The notes under the pieces are model-generated. The model saw nothing but the letters and a program-made list of their open reading frames with translations, ran no database searches and was not told where the DNA came from. This document shows positions 52,966 through 61,956 of a DNA stretch of 64,000 bases, piece by piece; the first letter of the stretch is position 1; every line of letters starts with the position of its first letter. This DNA comes from Pseudarthrobacter defluvii (GTDB taxonomy: Bacteria; Actinomycetota; Actinomycetes; Actinomycetales; Micrococcaceae), in NCBI RefSeq assembly GCF_030323865.1, contig NZ_CP066362.1, positions 186,001-250,000 of the forward strand. Reading direction: 5' to 3'. Made by a program: the position numbers and the translations under genes.

Positions 52966-53298
52966 ATGGCACAGAAAGTAAACATCATCCTCGTTGATGA
53001 TCTGGATGGGGGATCCGCAGACGAGAATGTTAAGTTCGGCCTCGACGGGGCCAACTACGAGATTGACCTGTCGGCAGCCAATGCCGCTGAACTTCGGTCT
53101 TCGTTGGAGAGGTTCATCAACGCTGCGCGCAAGGCGTCCGGAGGCCGGAGCCAGCGGGCCACCAAGGCGTCCACCGGGGGCCGCAGCCACGATTCAGCGC
53201 AAATCCGGCAATGGGCACGGGATAACGGCTACACGGTTAACAGCCGCGGCCGAATTCAGGCCGAAATCCAGGAAGCCTACCAAAAGGCAAATTCCTAG
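52966..53298 (+). CDS. lsr2: Lsr2 family nucleoid-associated protein
   Basis: 110 residues. The N-terminal dimerisation domain (MAQKVNIILVDDLDGGSADENVKFGLDG, in part) and the C-terminal DNA-binding domain with an RGR minor-groove hook (NGYTVNSRGRIQAEIQEAY, Arg-Gly-Arg near 97-99) are both complete; a basic Gly/Ser linker (about 65-80) joins them. Lsr2 coats AT-rich DNA and silences foreign genes. It has its own AT-rich promoter region and is followed by an intrinsic terminator. Confidence 0.97.
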   Translation: MAQKVNIILVDDLDGGSADENVKFGLDGANYEIDLSAANAAELRSSLERFINAARKASGGRSQRATKASTGGRSHDSAQIRQWARDNGYTVNSRGRIQAEIQEAYQKANS

Positions 53299-53318
53299 GG
53301 CCGGCTTTAGCTCCACGG

Positions 53319-53356
53319 AAACCCCGCTTACCGCCACACGGCGGGGCGGGGTTTTT
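53319..53356 (+). terminator. intrinsic terminator of lsr2
   Basis: AAACCCCG (53319-53326) pairs with CGGGGTTT (53347-53354); the stem runs into a five-T stretch (53352-53356). It lies 21 bp after the lsr2 stop. Confidence 0.85.
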
Positions 53357-53583
53357 CAATTTCCCGATAATGCTGCTATGGACGGCATCCGCCCATGCGC
53401 CAATTGCCTTATTCCGCGGGCCGCGCTGGCAGTTGGACGGCCCACGGAAGTATTTGGGTTCCTGTGCGTTTGGTGACCTTGCAGAACCCCGGGGCCCGGT
53501 ATCAGTACCCACCTCCGGTGCCTTTGCCGGCCGGTTCCGCAGCGCTGTGCTCCACTGCTGCGTCTATTCCCGCAAGAGGCCGG
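53357..53583. other. non-coding stretch between lsr2 and clpC, no gene seen
   Basis: The gap between lsr2 and clpC is 367 bp. Apart from the lsr2 terminator and the clpC control region I see no ORF with a ribosome site and no convincing structure in this part. It may contain additional clpC promoter elements. Confidence 0.4.
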
Positions 53584-53601
53584 GTTTCCCCTGTGGCGAA
53601 C
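53584..53601 (+). promoter_or_regulatory. ClgR-like box upstream of clpC
   Basis: An imperfect palindrome GTTTCCCCTGTGGCGAAC lies 65 bp before the clpC ATG. Its right half GCGAAC and outer GTT fit the actinobacterial ClgR consensus (roughly GTTCGC-N6-GCGAAC); the left half has two mismatches. ClgR activates clp genes in related bacteria. Confidence 0.35.
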
Positions 53602-53665
53602 ACGCTCCACATCGCCGGACGGGCCACGTAGCATCAAAGTACGTCGTAGCTAGGAGTGTGGCGAA

Positions 53666-56158
53666 ATGTTTGAGCGATTTACGGACCGTGCCCGTCGCGT
53701 AGTTGTGCTTGCCCAAGAAGAGGCACGCATGCTGAACCACAATTACATCGGTACCGAACACATCCTCTTGGGTCTGATCCATGAGGGTGAGGGCGTTGCC
53801 GCCAAAGCTCTTGAGTCCTTGAGCATTTCGCTCGACGGCGTTCGCGAGCAGGTGCAGGAGATCATCGGGCAGGGCCAGCAGGCTCCCTCGGGTCACATCC
53901 CCTTCACCCCCCGTGCCAAGAAGGTACTGGAGCTCTCGCTGCGCGAAGCCCTGCAGCTGGGCCACAACTACATCGGCACCGAGCACATCCTGCTCGGCCT
54001 GATCCGCGAAGGTGAAGGCGTTGCCGCCCAGGTTCTGGTCAAGCTCGGCGCCGACCTGAACCGGGTCCGCCAGCAGGTCATCCAGCTCCTCTCCGGTTAC
54101 CAGGGCAAGGAAACCACCGGCGCAGGCGTCGGCGGCGGACAGCCCGAGGGCGCACCCGCCGGTTCCGTAGTCCTGGACCAGTTCGGCCGCAACCTGACCC
54201 AGGCTGCGCGCGAGAACAAGCTGGACCCGGTCATCGGCCGCGAGCAGGAAATGGAACGCGTCATGCAGGTCCTTTCCCGCCGTACCAAGAACAACCCTGT
54301 CCTCATCGGCGAGCCCGGCGTCGGCAAGACCGCCGTCGTCGAAGGCCTTGCCCAGGCCATTGTGCGCGGCGACGTCCCGGAGACCATCCGCGACAAGCAG
54401 CTGTACACCCTGGACCTCGGTTCCCTGGTGGCAGGCTCCCGCTACCGCGGTGACTTCGAAGAGCGACTGAAGAAGGTCCTCAAGGAGATCCGCACCCGCG
54501 GCGACATCATCCTGTTCATCGATGAGATCCACACCCTGGTGGGTGCCGGTGCCGCCGAAGGTGCCATCGACGCAGCCTCGATCCTGAAGCCCATGCTGGC
54601 CCGCGGCGAGCTGCAGACCATCGGTGCCACCACCCTGGACGAGTACCGCAAGCACATCGAGAAGGACGCCGCCCTGGAGCGCCGCTTCCAGCCGATCCAG
54701 GTCAAGGAACCCTCCGTGGCGCACGCCATCGAGATCCTGAAGGGCCTGCGCGACCGGTACGAGGCACACCATCGCGTCACCATCACGGACGGTGCCCTGG
54801 CCTCGGCCGCCAGCCTCGCCGAGCGCTACATCTCGGACCGCTTCCTCCCGGACAAGGCGATCGACCTGATCGACGAAGCCGGCGCCCGGCTGCGCATCCG
54901 CCGCATGACCGCTCCGCCGGAGCTCAAGGCCATGGACGAGCGCATCGCCAAGCTGAAGATGGAGAAGGAATCCGCCATCGACGCCCAGGACTTCGAAGGT
55001 GCAGCTTCGCTCCGCGACAAGGAGCAGAAGATGATCTCCGAGCGCGCGGAGAAGGAGCGCAACTGGAAGTCCGGCGGCATGGACGACATCTCCGAGGTGG
55101 ATGAGGATCTCATCGCCGAGGTGCTGGCCAACTCCACCGGCATCCCCGTCTTCAAACTGACCGAGGAAGAATCCTCGCGCCTGCTCAAGATGGAAGAGGA
55201 ACTGCACAAGCGCGTCGTCGGCCAGGACGAGGCCATCAAGGCACTGTCCCAGGCCATCCGCCGCACCCGCGCAGGGCTCAAGGACCCCAAGCGCCCAGGT
55301 GGCTCGTTCATCTTCGCCGGCCCCACCGGCGTCGGCAAGACCGAACTCGCCAAGGCACTCGCGGAGTTCCTGTTCGGTGAAGAGGACGCCCTCATCACCC
55401 TGGACATGTCGGAGTACTCCGAGAAGCACACCGTTTCGCGGCTCTTCGGTGCCCCTCCGGGCTACGTGGGCTACGAAGAGGGTGGCCAGCTGACCGAGAA
55501 GGTCCGCCGCCGTCCGTTCTCCGTGGTGCTGTTCGACGAAGTTGAGAAGGCCCACGCGGACCTCTTCAACTCGCTGCTGCAGATCCTGGAAGACGGCCGC
55601 CTGACCGACTCCCAGGGCCGCGTGGTGGACTTCAAGAACACCGTGATCATCATGACCACCAACCTGGGTACCCGGGACATCTCCAAGAGCGTCGCCACCG
55701 GCTTCCAGTCCGGCACCGACACGCAGACCGGCTACAACCGCATGCGTGCCCGCGTTACGGAGGAACTCAAGCAGCACTTCCGCCCCGAGTTCCTGAACCG
55801 TGTTGACGACGTCGTGGTGTTCCCGCAGCTCACCCAGGACGAGATCATCGAGATCGTGGACCTGTTCGTGACCCGCCTGGAGAAGCGCCTCAAGGACAAG
55901 GACATGGGCATCGAGCTCACCAAGGCCGCCAAGGTGCTCCTGGCAACCCGCGGTTACGATCCCGCCATGGGTGCCCGGCCGCTGCGCCGCACCATCCAGC
56001 GCGAGATCGAGGACCAGCTCTCCGAGAAGATCCTCTTCGGCGAGATCCACACCGGCGACATCGTCGTAGTGGATGTCGAAGGCGAAGGCGACGACGCGAA
56101 GTTCACCTTCGCCGGCAACGCCAAGCCGCGCATCCCGGAAATCGCCCCCAGCGTCTAA
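53666..56158 (+). CDS. clpC: ATP-dependent Clp protease ATP-binding subunit ClpC
   Basis: 830 residues. The N-domain has two repeats ([15 protein letters not shown] and [15 protein letters not shown], about 24-38 and 99-113). AAA-1 has Walker A GEPGVGKT (215-222). A UVR-type middle region lies around 420-460 ([25 protein letters not shown], in part). AAA-2 has GPTGVGKT and the ClpP-docking loop region. It unfolds proteins for ClpP degradation and is essential in many actinobacteria. ATG follows AGGAG at nine bases. A strong terminator lies 11 bp after its stop. Confidence 0.98.
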   Translation: MFERFTDRARRVVVLAQEEARMLNHNYIGTEHILLGLIHEGEGVAAKALESLSISLDGVREQVQEIIGQGQQAPSGHIPFTPRAKKVLELSLREALQLGHNYIGTEHILLGLIREGEGVAAQVLVKLGADLNRVRQQVIQLLSGYQGKETTGAGVGGGQPEGAPAGSVVLDQFGRNLTQAARENKLDPVIGREQEMERVMQVLSRRTKNNPVLIGEPGVGKTAVVEGLAQAIVRGDVPETIRDKQLYTLDLGSLVAGSRYRGDFEERLKKVLKEIRTRGDIILFIDEIHTLVGAGAAEGAIDAASILKPMLARGELQTIGATTLDEYRKHIEKDAALERRFQPIQVKEPSVAHAIEILKGLRDRYEAHHRVTITDGALASAASLAERYISDRFLPDKAIDLIDEAGARLRIRRMTAPPELKAMDERIAKLKMEKESAIDAQDFEGAASLRDKEQKMISERAEKERNWKSGGMDDISEVDEDLIAEVLANSTGIPVFKLTEEESSRLLKMEEELHKRVVGQDEAIKALSQAIRRTRAGLKDPKRPGGSFIFAGPTGVGKTELAKALAEFLFGEEDALITLDMSEYSEKHTVSRLFGAPPGYVGYEEGGQLTEKVRRRPFSVVLFDEVEKAHADLFNSLLQILEDGRLTDSQGRVVDFKNTVIIMTTNLGTRDISKSVATGFQSGTDTQTGYNRMRARVTEELKQHFRPEFLNRVDDVVVFPQLTQDEIIEIVDLFVTRLEKRLKDKDMGIELTKAAKVLLATRGYDPAMGARPLRRTIQREIEDQLSEKILFGEIHTGDIVVVDVEGEGDDAKFTFAGNAKPRIPEIAPSV

Positions 56159-56169
56159 GCGCAACACCG

Positions 56170-56206
56170 AAAGCCCCGCCACTCCCCGAAGGGAGCGGCG
56201 GGGTTT
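56170..56206 (+). terminator. intrinsic terminator of clpC
   Basis: AAAGCCCCGCC (56170-56180), then ACTCCC-CGAA-GGGAG, then GGCGGGGTTTT (from 56197), followed by CGCTTTTT. It is a long GC stem with a GNRA-like loop and a T-rich tail. Confidence 0.88.
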
Positions 56207-56236
56207 TCGCTTTTTAACGACACCGTGGTTGGGTCC

Positions 56237-56319
56237 GGTGGCTGGGCATCAGAGATTTCCCGGCGCCTGCTCGTTCCTCGCTTTGACGGCGCCTACATAA
56301 ATCCCTGATGTCCGCCACC
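56237..56319 (-). repeat. structured intergenic repeat, copy A
   Basis: Inverse orientation relative to copies B and C. Nested arms are GGTGGC/GCCACC (56237-56242, 56314-56319), CATCAGAGATTT/AAATCCCTGATG, and an inner GGCGCC/GGCGCC stem. The stem closes on a 20-nt loop that reads GTCAAAGCGAGGAACGAGCA on the minus strand. The loop is identical to that of copy B while the stems differ and still pair. Confidence 0.75.
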
Positions 56320-56351
56320 TCGTGCACTGGTGGGCGTTAGGCAAAGCGCAG

Positions 56352-56423
56352 GCGCCGGGGTCATTTGTGTAGCTTGCGTCAAAGCGAGGAACGAGCAGCA
56401 AGCGGCAAATGGCACCGGTGGCG
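56352..56423 (+). repeat. structured intergenic repeat, copy B
   Basis: A 72-bp element: outer arms GCGCCGGGGTC with GGCACCGGTGGCG, then ATTTG/CAAAT, an asymmetric TGTA/GG internal loop, inner stem GCTTGC/GCAAGC and the 20-nt loop GTCAAAGCGAGGAACGAGCA. 63 of 72 positions match copy C (58689-58760). With copy A it forms an inverted pair; a 22-bp perfect inverted repeat (56267-56288 and 56377-56398) comes from their loops. Confidence 0.8.
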
Positions 56424-56511
56424 GCGCGCCCCAACCACGCCCGAGCCAACGCATCAGCGTGTCGGCTTGAAGGTTTGTGACGAGCAGCACAAAACGTGTT
56501 GAATCGGGAGC

Positions 56512-58632
56512 ATGGCTAATCAGAATCCGGCGATCCCGGACGAGCAACCGCTGACCCCTTTCCACGACCTCGACCATTACCTGTCCATCCCCCGGGTAAG
56601 CGGCCTGGCCCTGAGCCCGGACGGCTCGCGGCTGGTAACCACGGTGAGCACCTTGAACGGCAAGGGCACCGAATTCGCCAGCGCCCTGTGGGAGCTGGAC
56701 CCTGCCGGGCAGAAGCACGCCCGGCGCATCACCCGCAGCGCGAAGGGCGAAGCCGGCGCCGCCTTCGCGGCCAACGGGGACGTCTACTTCACATCAGCCC
56801 GTCCCGATCCGGACAGCCCGGACGAGGATCCGGTGAGTGCGCTGTGGCTGCTTCCGGCCGACGGCGGTGAAGCGCGCGTGGTCCTTAGCCGGCCGGGCGG
56901 CGTCAGCAGGGTGATCACTGCCAAGGGCGCAGATGCTGCGTTTGTGACCGCCGAGGTCCTGGCGGGGTCAGCCGATGAGGAGGACGATGCCGAGCGGCGC
57001 AAGTCCCGCAAGGACAGGAAGGTTTCGGCCATCCTCCACAGCGAATATCCGGTCCGGTACTGGGACGCCGACCTGGGGCCGGGCCAGCCGCGGATTTTCG
57101 CGGTGGAAGAGGGGGAAACCGAAGGAGCCGGCAAGCCAACAACGGTTGACGCCACCGCACCCTTGGTCCTGCGCAACCTCACCCCCGACGCCGGTCCGCG
57201 GCTTCGGGAGGCGGAGACCGTGGTCAGTCCCGACGGGAAGACCATCTACAGCGGCTACACCAGGCCCCTTGCCAAGGCAGACAGCCGGTCCATCCTGGTG
57301 GCCGTGGATGTGGCATCCGGCAACCTGAAGGTACTGCTGGACCAGGAAGGCATGAACTACTTCCCGGGCCCGGTCAGCCCCGATGGGCGCACGCTTGTGG
57401 TGGTCAGCGAGAGCGATTCAACCCCGCGGCAGGCCCCCGAGATCAAGATGCACCTGCTCGACGTCTCTGGCGAGGCCGCCGGGGACGCCGGGCTCCAGCC
57501 TTTGGCGCACGACTGGGACCGCTGGCCCAAGCCGGCCGCGTGGCTTCCGGATGGCTCCGGCCTCCTGGTCACAGCGGACGACGACGGCGCGTCGCCGGTT
57601 TTCCGGGTCAGCGTTCCGTCGGCTGCCGCTGAGGTGGGCGTCACCCGGGTGACGCAGGACGCTGCGGCCTACTCCGACGTCGTCATTTCGCCGGAGGGGC
57701 GCAGCGCCTATGCCCTGCGCAGCTCGTACGGGTTCCCTGCCGAGGCCGTACGGATCGACCTTGCCACCGGGGAAACCACCCGCCTGCCTGCTCCAGCTGA
57801 CCGGCCGGCCTTTCCGGGCAGGCTGGAGCGCATCGCCGCAACCGCTGCCGACGGCTCGCGCGTGCCCGCCTACCTCGCCCTCCCGGAAGGTGCTTCCGCT
57901 GACCAGCCGGCACCGCTGCTCCTGTGGATCCACGGCGGCCCGCTGGGATCCTGGAACGCGTGGACGTGGCGATGGAACCCCTGGCTCCTGACCGCGAAGG
58001 GGTACGCGGTTCTGCTGCCGGATCCGGCGCTGTCCACGGGTTATGGGCAGTCGTACATCCAGCGCGGCTGGGGTGCCTGGGGGAAGGCGCCCTTCACGGA
58101 CCTCATGGCAGTGACCGATGCCGCCACAGAGCGCCCGGACATCGACCAGACCCGGACCGCGGCTATGGGCGGATCCTTCGGGGGCTACATGGCCAACTGG
58201 GTGGCGGGCAACACGGACCGGTTCAAAGCGGTTGTTACCCACGCCAGCCTCTGGGCCCTGGACCAGTTCGGGCCCACCACCGACGCATCGCAGTATTGGC
58301 TGAAGGAAATGACCGAGGAGATGGCGCTGGAGAACTCGCCGCACCTCCACGCCGAAAACATCAGCACCCCTATGCTGGTAATCCACGGCGACAAGGACTA
58401 CCGGGTACCCATCGGCGAAGGCCTTCGGCTCTGGTACGAACTGCTTTCCAAGTCAAAGCTGGCGGCGGGCCAGGACGGCCAGACGCCGCACCGGTTCCTC
58501 TACTTCCCGGACGAGAACCACTGGGTCCTCAAGCCACAGCACGCCAAGGTCTGGTACCAGGTGGTGGAGTGGTTCCTGGCAAAGAACGTCCTGGGCCAGG
58601 ACCTCGACCTGCCGGCGGAACTCGGCCTCTAA
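56512..58632 (+). CDS. S9 family (prolyl oligopeptidase-type) peptidase
   Basis: 706 residues, cytosolic. The first two thirds form a beta-propeller (repeated strands such as SPDGSRLVTTVSTLNG and SPDGKTIYSGYTR). The last third is the alpha/beta hydrolase: oxyanion region LWIHGGPLGSWNAWTWRWNP, nucleophile Ser555 in GGSFGGYMANW, Asp in IHGDKDYRVPIGEG, and His670 in DENHWVLKP. This is the acylaminoacyl-peptidase/DPP-like branch; it trims short peptides. Copies B and C of the structured repeat lie immediately before and after the gene. Confidence 0.9.
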   Translation: MANQNPAIPDEQPLTPFHDLDHYLSIPRVSGLALSPDGSRLVTTVSTLNGKGTEFASALWELDPAGQKHARRITRSAKGEAGAAFAANGDVYFTSARPDPDSPDEDPVSALWLLPADGGEARVVLSRPGGVSRVITAKGADAAFVTAEVLAGSADEEDDAERRKSRKDRKVSAILHSEYPVRYWDADLGPGQPRIFAVEEGETEGAGKPTTVDATAPLVLRNLTPDAGPRLREAETVVSPDGKTIYSGYTRPLAKADSRSILVAVDVASGNLKVLLDQEGMNYFPGPVSPDGRTLVVVSESDSTPRQAPEIKMHLLDVSGEAAGDAGLQPLAHDWDRWPKPAAWLPDGSGLLVTADDDGASPVFRVSVPSAAAEVGVTRVTQDAAAYSDVVISPEGRSAYALRSSYGFPAEAVRIDLATGETTRLPAPADRPAFPGRLERIAATAADGSRVPAYLALPEGASADQPAPLLLWIHGGPLGSWNAWTWRWNPWLLTAKGYAVLLPDPALSTGYGQSYIQRGWGAWGKAPFTDLMAVTDAATERPDIDQTRTAAMGGSFGGYMANWVAGNTDRFKAVVTHASLWALDQFGPTTDASQYWLKEMTEEMALENSPHLHAENISTPMLVIHGDKDYRVPIGEGLRLWYELLSKSKLAAGQDGQTPHRFLYFPDENHWVLKPQHAKVWYQVVEWFLAKNVLGQDLDLPAELGL

Positions 58633-58688
58633 TTTTTCTCTAACCGGTACAGGGCACCGCCAGGCGCGGCACCTTTAGCGAAGTGAAG

Positions 58689-58760
58689 GTGCCGGGGCTA
58701 TTTGTGTAGCTTGCGTCAGAGCGACGAAGGAGCAGCAAGCGGCAAATAGCGCCGGTGCCG
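58689..58760 (+). repeat. structured intergenic repeat, copy C
   Basis: Same architecture as copy B, with compensating changes in the stem next to ATTTG/CAAAT (C-G becomes T-A, T-G becomes C-G) and 17 of 20 loop bases kept (GTCAGAGCGACGAAGGAGCA). Just upstream, GGCACCTT/AAGGTGCC (58668-58675, 58686-58693) forms a separate hairpin sharing bases with the left arm; it may end S9-peptidase transcription. Confidence 0.8.
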
Positions 58761-58816
58761 GAACGCCCCGCCCCAGTCACCGAGCCGCGAGCCGTCACGC
58801 CTCGTAGGATGGCCTT

Positions 58817-59326
58817 GTGACCGACTCCTTCCACATCCGCCCAGCACGCACCAGCGACGTCCCTGCCATCAAGAGGCTGGTGGCGCCCTTGGCCGAGGAG
58901 CGCATCCTGATGGCGAAGGAGACGGTGGCCTATTACGAGAGCCTCCAGGAGTTCCGCATCGCCGAGTCCAGCGACGGCGAAATGATCGGCTGCGGAGCGC
59001 TGCATGTCATGTGGGAGGACCTGGCCGAGATCCGCACCCTTGCAGCGTCGGGGGAGTGGCGCGGCAAAGGGGTGGGGCATGTGCTGGTGGAGAGCCTGCT
59101 GGAGGAAGCCAAGGCGCTGGGAGTGTCCCGCGTCTTCTGCCTCACCTTTGAGGTGGACTTCTTCAAGCGCCATGGCTTCGAAGTGATGGCAGACCAGTCA
59201 GCGGTGGATCCGGAAGTCTATTCGGAGCTCCTGCGCTCCCACGACGAGGGCGTGGCTGAATTCCTGGACCTGGCACGCGTCAAGCCCAACACCCTGGGCA
59301 ACACCCGGATGATCCGCGCACTGTAA
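58817..59326 (+). CDS. argA: amino-acid N-acetyltransferase (short actinobacterial ArgA type)
   Basis: 169 residues from GTG. A single GNAT domain: FHIRPARTSDVPAIKRLV at the start, EIRTLAASGEWRGKGVGHVLVESLL with the acetyl-CoA loop RGKGVG, and VFCLTFEVDFFKRHGFEVM. Length and the FKRHGF segment match the short N-acetylglutamate synthase of mycobacteria (Rv2747 type), which starts arginine synthesis without a kinase-like regulatory domain. Other arg genes are not nearby. A general GNAT acetyltransferase remains possible. Confidence 0.8.
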   Translation: MTDSFHIRPARTSDVPAIKRLVAPLAEERILMAKETVAYYESLQEFRIAESSDGEMIGCGALHVMWEDLAEIRTLAASGEWRGKGVGHVLVESLLEEAKALGVSRVFCLTFEVDFFKRHGFEVMADQSAVDPEVYSELLRSHDEGVAEFLDLARVKPNTLGNTRMIRAL

Positions 59327-59350
59327 CACGGCGCCCGGAGGCAGCATTCG

Positions 59351-59369
59351 GCAAAGCCCTCTTTGCTTT
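59351..59369 (+). terminator. small hairpin after argA
   Basis: GCAAAG (59351-59356) pairs with CTTTGC (59361-59366), followed by TTTA. It is a weak intrinsic terminator 25 bp after the argA stop. Confidence 0.4.
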
Positions 59370-59420
59370 ACTCGAATTGATGGATAAACTGCTGGAGGCC
59401 GATATGTGGGGGGCCGCAGG

Positions 59421-59450
59421 AAAGGGACAGTCATTGGGGGCTGTCCCTTT
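59421..59450. terminator. 10-bp hairpin upstream of dhaK
   Basis: AAAGGGACAG (59421-59430) pairs perfectly with CTGTCCCTTT (59441-59450). It lies between argA and dhaK and could be a second terminator or a 5' leader element of dhaK. Confidence 0.5.
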
Positions 59451-59577
59451 GCTGCGTCGAAGGCACAAGCCTGTGGGTTAAGTGCGGAAAAGCGGGCTGG
59501 ACGAACCTACCGCCAGCCGCGATCCCGGTAGTAGGGTCAGACACACATCCTTCAGGAGCACAGCCAGGAGCAACGCC

Positions 59578-60579
59578 ATGAAGAAACTCATCAACGATCC
59601 AAAATCCGTTGTCCAGGAAGCTGTCCAGGGCTTTGGCCTGGCACATGCCGCACTGGTCACCGTCAGCGAAGACCCCATCTACATCACGCGCAAGGACGCG
59701 CCTGTGGCCGGCAAGGTGGGGCTGGTTTCCGGCGGCGGAAGCGGACACGAGCCGCTGCACGCCGGTTACGTGGGGCAGGGAATGCTCGACGCCGCGGTGC
59801 CGGGGGCGGTGTTCACCTCACCTACGCCGGACCAGATCCTTCCCGCCACCCTCGCAGTGAACTCAGGTGCCGGCGTCGTGCACATCGTCAAGAACTACAC
59901 CGGCGACGTGCTGAACTTCGAGACGGCTGCCGAACTGGCTGAGGCCGAAGGCGTCAGTGTCCGTACCGTCCTGGTCAATGATGACGTGGCGGTGGAAGAC
60001 TCGCTGTACACCGCAGGCCGACGTGGTGTGGGCGGCACTGTGCTGGTGGAGAAGATTGCGGGGGCCGCGGCCGAACGCGGTGACGACCTCGACGCGGTTG
60101 CCGCCATCGGCGAACGGGTAAACGCCAACGTCAGGACCATGGGCGTGGCGCTGTCCGCCTGCACCGTCCCGCACGCCGGCACACCCAGTTTCGACCTCGC
60201 CGAGGATGAAATCGAGATCGGCATCGGCATCCATGGTGAGCCGGGCAGGCACCGGATTCCCATGGAAACCGCGGACAACATCACCAACCGCCTGCTGGAG
60301 CCCGTCCTGGCCGACCTCAAGATCACCTCCGGGGACAAGGTGCTGCTCTTCGTCAACGGCATGGGCGGCACCCCGCTGAGTGAGCTGTACATCGTGTACC
60401 GGCGGGCGGTGCAGGTACTCAGAGATGCCGGCGCCACGGTGGAACGCTCGCTGGTGGGCAACTACATCACGGCCCTGGAGATGCAGGGCTGCTCCATCTC
60501 CGTCCTGCGGCTTGATGATGAGATGACGGAACTCTGGGACGCGCCCGTGCACACCCCCGCGCTGCGCTGGGGCCTGTAA
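59578..60579 (+). CDS. dhaK: dihydroxyacetone kinase subunit DhaK
   Basis: 333 residues from [16 protein letters not shown] with AGGAG upstream. The substrate-binding features are [19 protein letters not shown] and the catalytic His in [10 protein letters not shown] that binds dihydroxyacetone covalently. It works with DhaL (ADP-bound phosphoryl carrier) and DhaM (PTS-fed phosphoryl donor) to make dihydroxyacetone phosphate. First of three consecutive genes, with dhaL starting 2 bp later. Confidence 0.95.
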   Translation: MKKLINDPKSVVQEAVQGFGLAHAALVTVSEDPIYITRKDAPVAGKVGLVSGGGSGHEPLHAGYVGQGMLDAAVPGAVFTSPTPDQILPATLAVNSGAGVVHIVKNYTGDVLNFETAAELAEAEGVSVRTVLVNDDVAVEDSLYTAGRRGVGGTVLVEKIAGAAAERGDDLDAVAAIGERVNANVRTMGVALSACTVPHAGTPSFDLAEDEIEIGIGIHGEPGRHRIPMETADNITNRLLEPVLADLKITSGDKVLLFVNGMGGTPLSELYIVYRRAVQVLRDAGATVERSLVGNYITALEMQGCSISVLRLDDEMTELWDAPVHTPALRWGL

Positions 60580-60581
60580 CC

Positions 60582-61214
60582 GTGGTTTTGGACGTCAACT
60601 GGGCCGTGAAGTGGCTGACGCTGTGTGCGCAGGCCATGGCTGAACACCGCGTTGAACTCATCGAACTGGACCGGGCCATTGGGGACTCGGACCACGGCGA
60701 GAACATGGACCGCGGGTTTCAGGCTGTGCTGGCCAAGCTCGGCGAATCAACACCGGAGACGCCCGGCGCTGCGTTGAAGATGACCGCCATGACGCTGATG
60801 TCCAAGGTCGGCGGCGCCGCAGGCCCCCTCTACGGCACGGCCTTCCTTCGCGCCGCCACCGCACTTGGAGATTCCGCTGAGGTTGATGCGGCCGCCCTGG
60901 CCGGGGCCCTGGCGGCTGCGCGGGACGGGATTGTGGCGCGCGGGAAGGCGGAGTCCGGGGACAAGACCATGGTGGACGCCTGGACTCCAGCTGTCGACGC
61001 TGCCCGGGCGGCAGCTGACGGCGGCAGCGCGGATGTCCTGGGCGTCCTGGTGGCGGCCGCCGAGGCAGCGGAGGCCGGGGCCGTGGCAACCGATCCGATG
61101 GTCGCGCGGAAAGGCCGGGCCAGCTACCTGGGCGAACGCAGCGCCGGCCACCGGGACCCCGGCGCGGTGTCCAGCGCGCTGATCCTGCGCGCAGCCGTTG
61201 GGGCGGCTGCGTGA
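60582..61214 (+). CDS. dhaL: dihydroxyacetone kinase ADP-binding subunit DhaL
   Basis: 210 residues from GTG, 2 bp after dhaK. The Mg-ADP binding motif is IGDSDHGENMDRGF (31-44), with MSKVGGAAGPLYGTAFL and the closing GRASYLGERSAGHRDPGAVSSALIL. In the PTS-type system DhaL keeps a permanently bound ADP that is rephosphorylated by DhaM. It overlaps dhaM by GTGA. Confidence 0.94.
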   Translation: MVLDVNWAVKWLTLCAQAMAEHRVELIELDRAIGDSDHGENMDRGFQAVLAKLGESTPETPGAALKMTAMTLMSKVGGAAGPLYGTAFLRAATALGDSAEVDAAALAGALAAARDGIVARGKAESGDKTMVDAWTPAVDAARAAADGGSADVLGVLVAAAEAAEAGAVATDPMVARKGRASYLGERSAGHRDPGAVSSALILRAAVGAAA

Positions 61215-61921
61215 CCGTCAGCATCGTTGTGGTGTCCCATAGCGAAAAAATTGCCGACGGCGCCGTGGAGCTTGCCGCCCAAATGGCGCCGGACGTGATG
61301 ATCCTGCCTGCCGGCGGCACCGACGACGGCAGGATCGGTACCAGCCTGGAGAAGGTCCTCGCAGCCCTGGAAAAGGCCGGCGAACAGGCAGGAGGGGAGC
61401 CTGGCCCGGATGGAACCGTGGTCATCACGGACCTGGGATCGGCAGTGATGACAGCGGAATCGGCGCTCGAATTCCTGGAGAACCCGGCCGGCGTCCTGCT
61501 CGCCGACGCGCCGCTGGTAGAAGGTTTGGTAGCCGCCGCCGTCGCTGCCCAGGGTGGAGCTGACGTGCAAGCGGTACGGAAAGCGGCTGAAGCTGCAAGG
61601 GGCCCGGCGCATCCGGCTGGATCGGCCGCATCCGGGGCGGTGGAGCCTGTCACCAGCGCCCCGCCCGACAGCACCGGGGACTTCGAACTGGTCAACCAGG
61701 CAGGCATGCACGCGCGGCCTGCCGCAAAGGTGGCCGGGGGACTGGCTTCCCTGGATGCCGAGGTCACCATCAACGGCGTGGATGGCGCGTCCATGACCGG
61801 GTTGATGACCCTGGGCGCCGGCAAAGGCACCGTGCTGCACGTGGAAGCGTGGGGCCCCGATGCGGAACGTGCCGTGGAGTATGTGGGCGGCCTGGTGGAG
61901 GCCGGATTCGGCGAGCCCTGA
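61211..61921 (+). CDS. dhaM: DhaM phosphotransferase subunit with fused HPr domain
   Basis: 236 residues from GTG. Residues 1-135 are the EIIA(Man)-like DhaM domain with its phospho-His in VVVSHSEKIADG (His10). A linker of about 30 Pro/Ala-rich residues leads to an HPr domain (about 158-236) with NQAGMHARPAAKVAG, where His is the phosphorylation site. The enzyme-I-like domain found in E. coli DhaM is absent, so phosphate must come from a separate enzyme I, not seen in this window. It phosphorylates ADP bound to DhaL. Confidence 0.92.
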   Translation: MTVSIVVVSHSEKIADGAVELAAQMAPDVMILPAGGTDDGRIGTSLEKVLAALEKAGEQAGGEPGPDGTVVITDLGSAVMTAESALEFLENPAGVLLADAPLVEGLVAAAVAAQGGADVQAVRKAAEAARGPAHPAGSAASGAVEPVTSAPPDSTGDFELVNQAGMHARPAAKVAGGLASLDAEVTINGVDGASMTGLMTLGAGKGTVLHVEAWGPDAERAVEYVGGLVEAGFGEP

Positions 61922-61956
61922 CCACCCCGGCCGTTCCTGCTAATAAGCTCGGTGGC

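Noticed and set aside
53564..56182. An 872-codon minus-strand frame opposite clpC
   Set aside because: Antisense shadow of clpC with an Asp/Val/Leu-rich translation and no ribosome site.
59375..59481. A 33-codon ORF between argA and dhaK
   Set aside because: No ribosome site; it runs through a hairpin and has no protein-like features.
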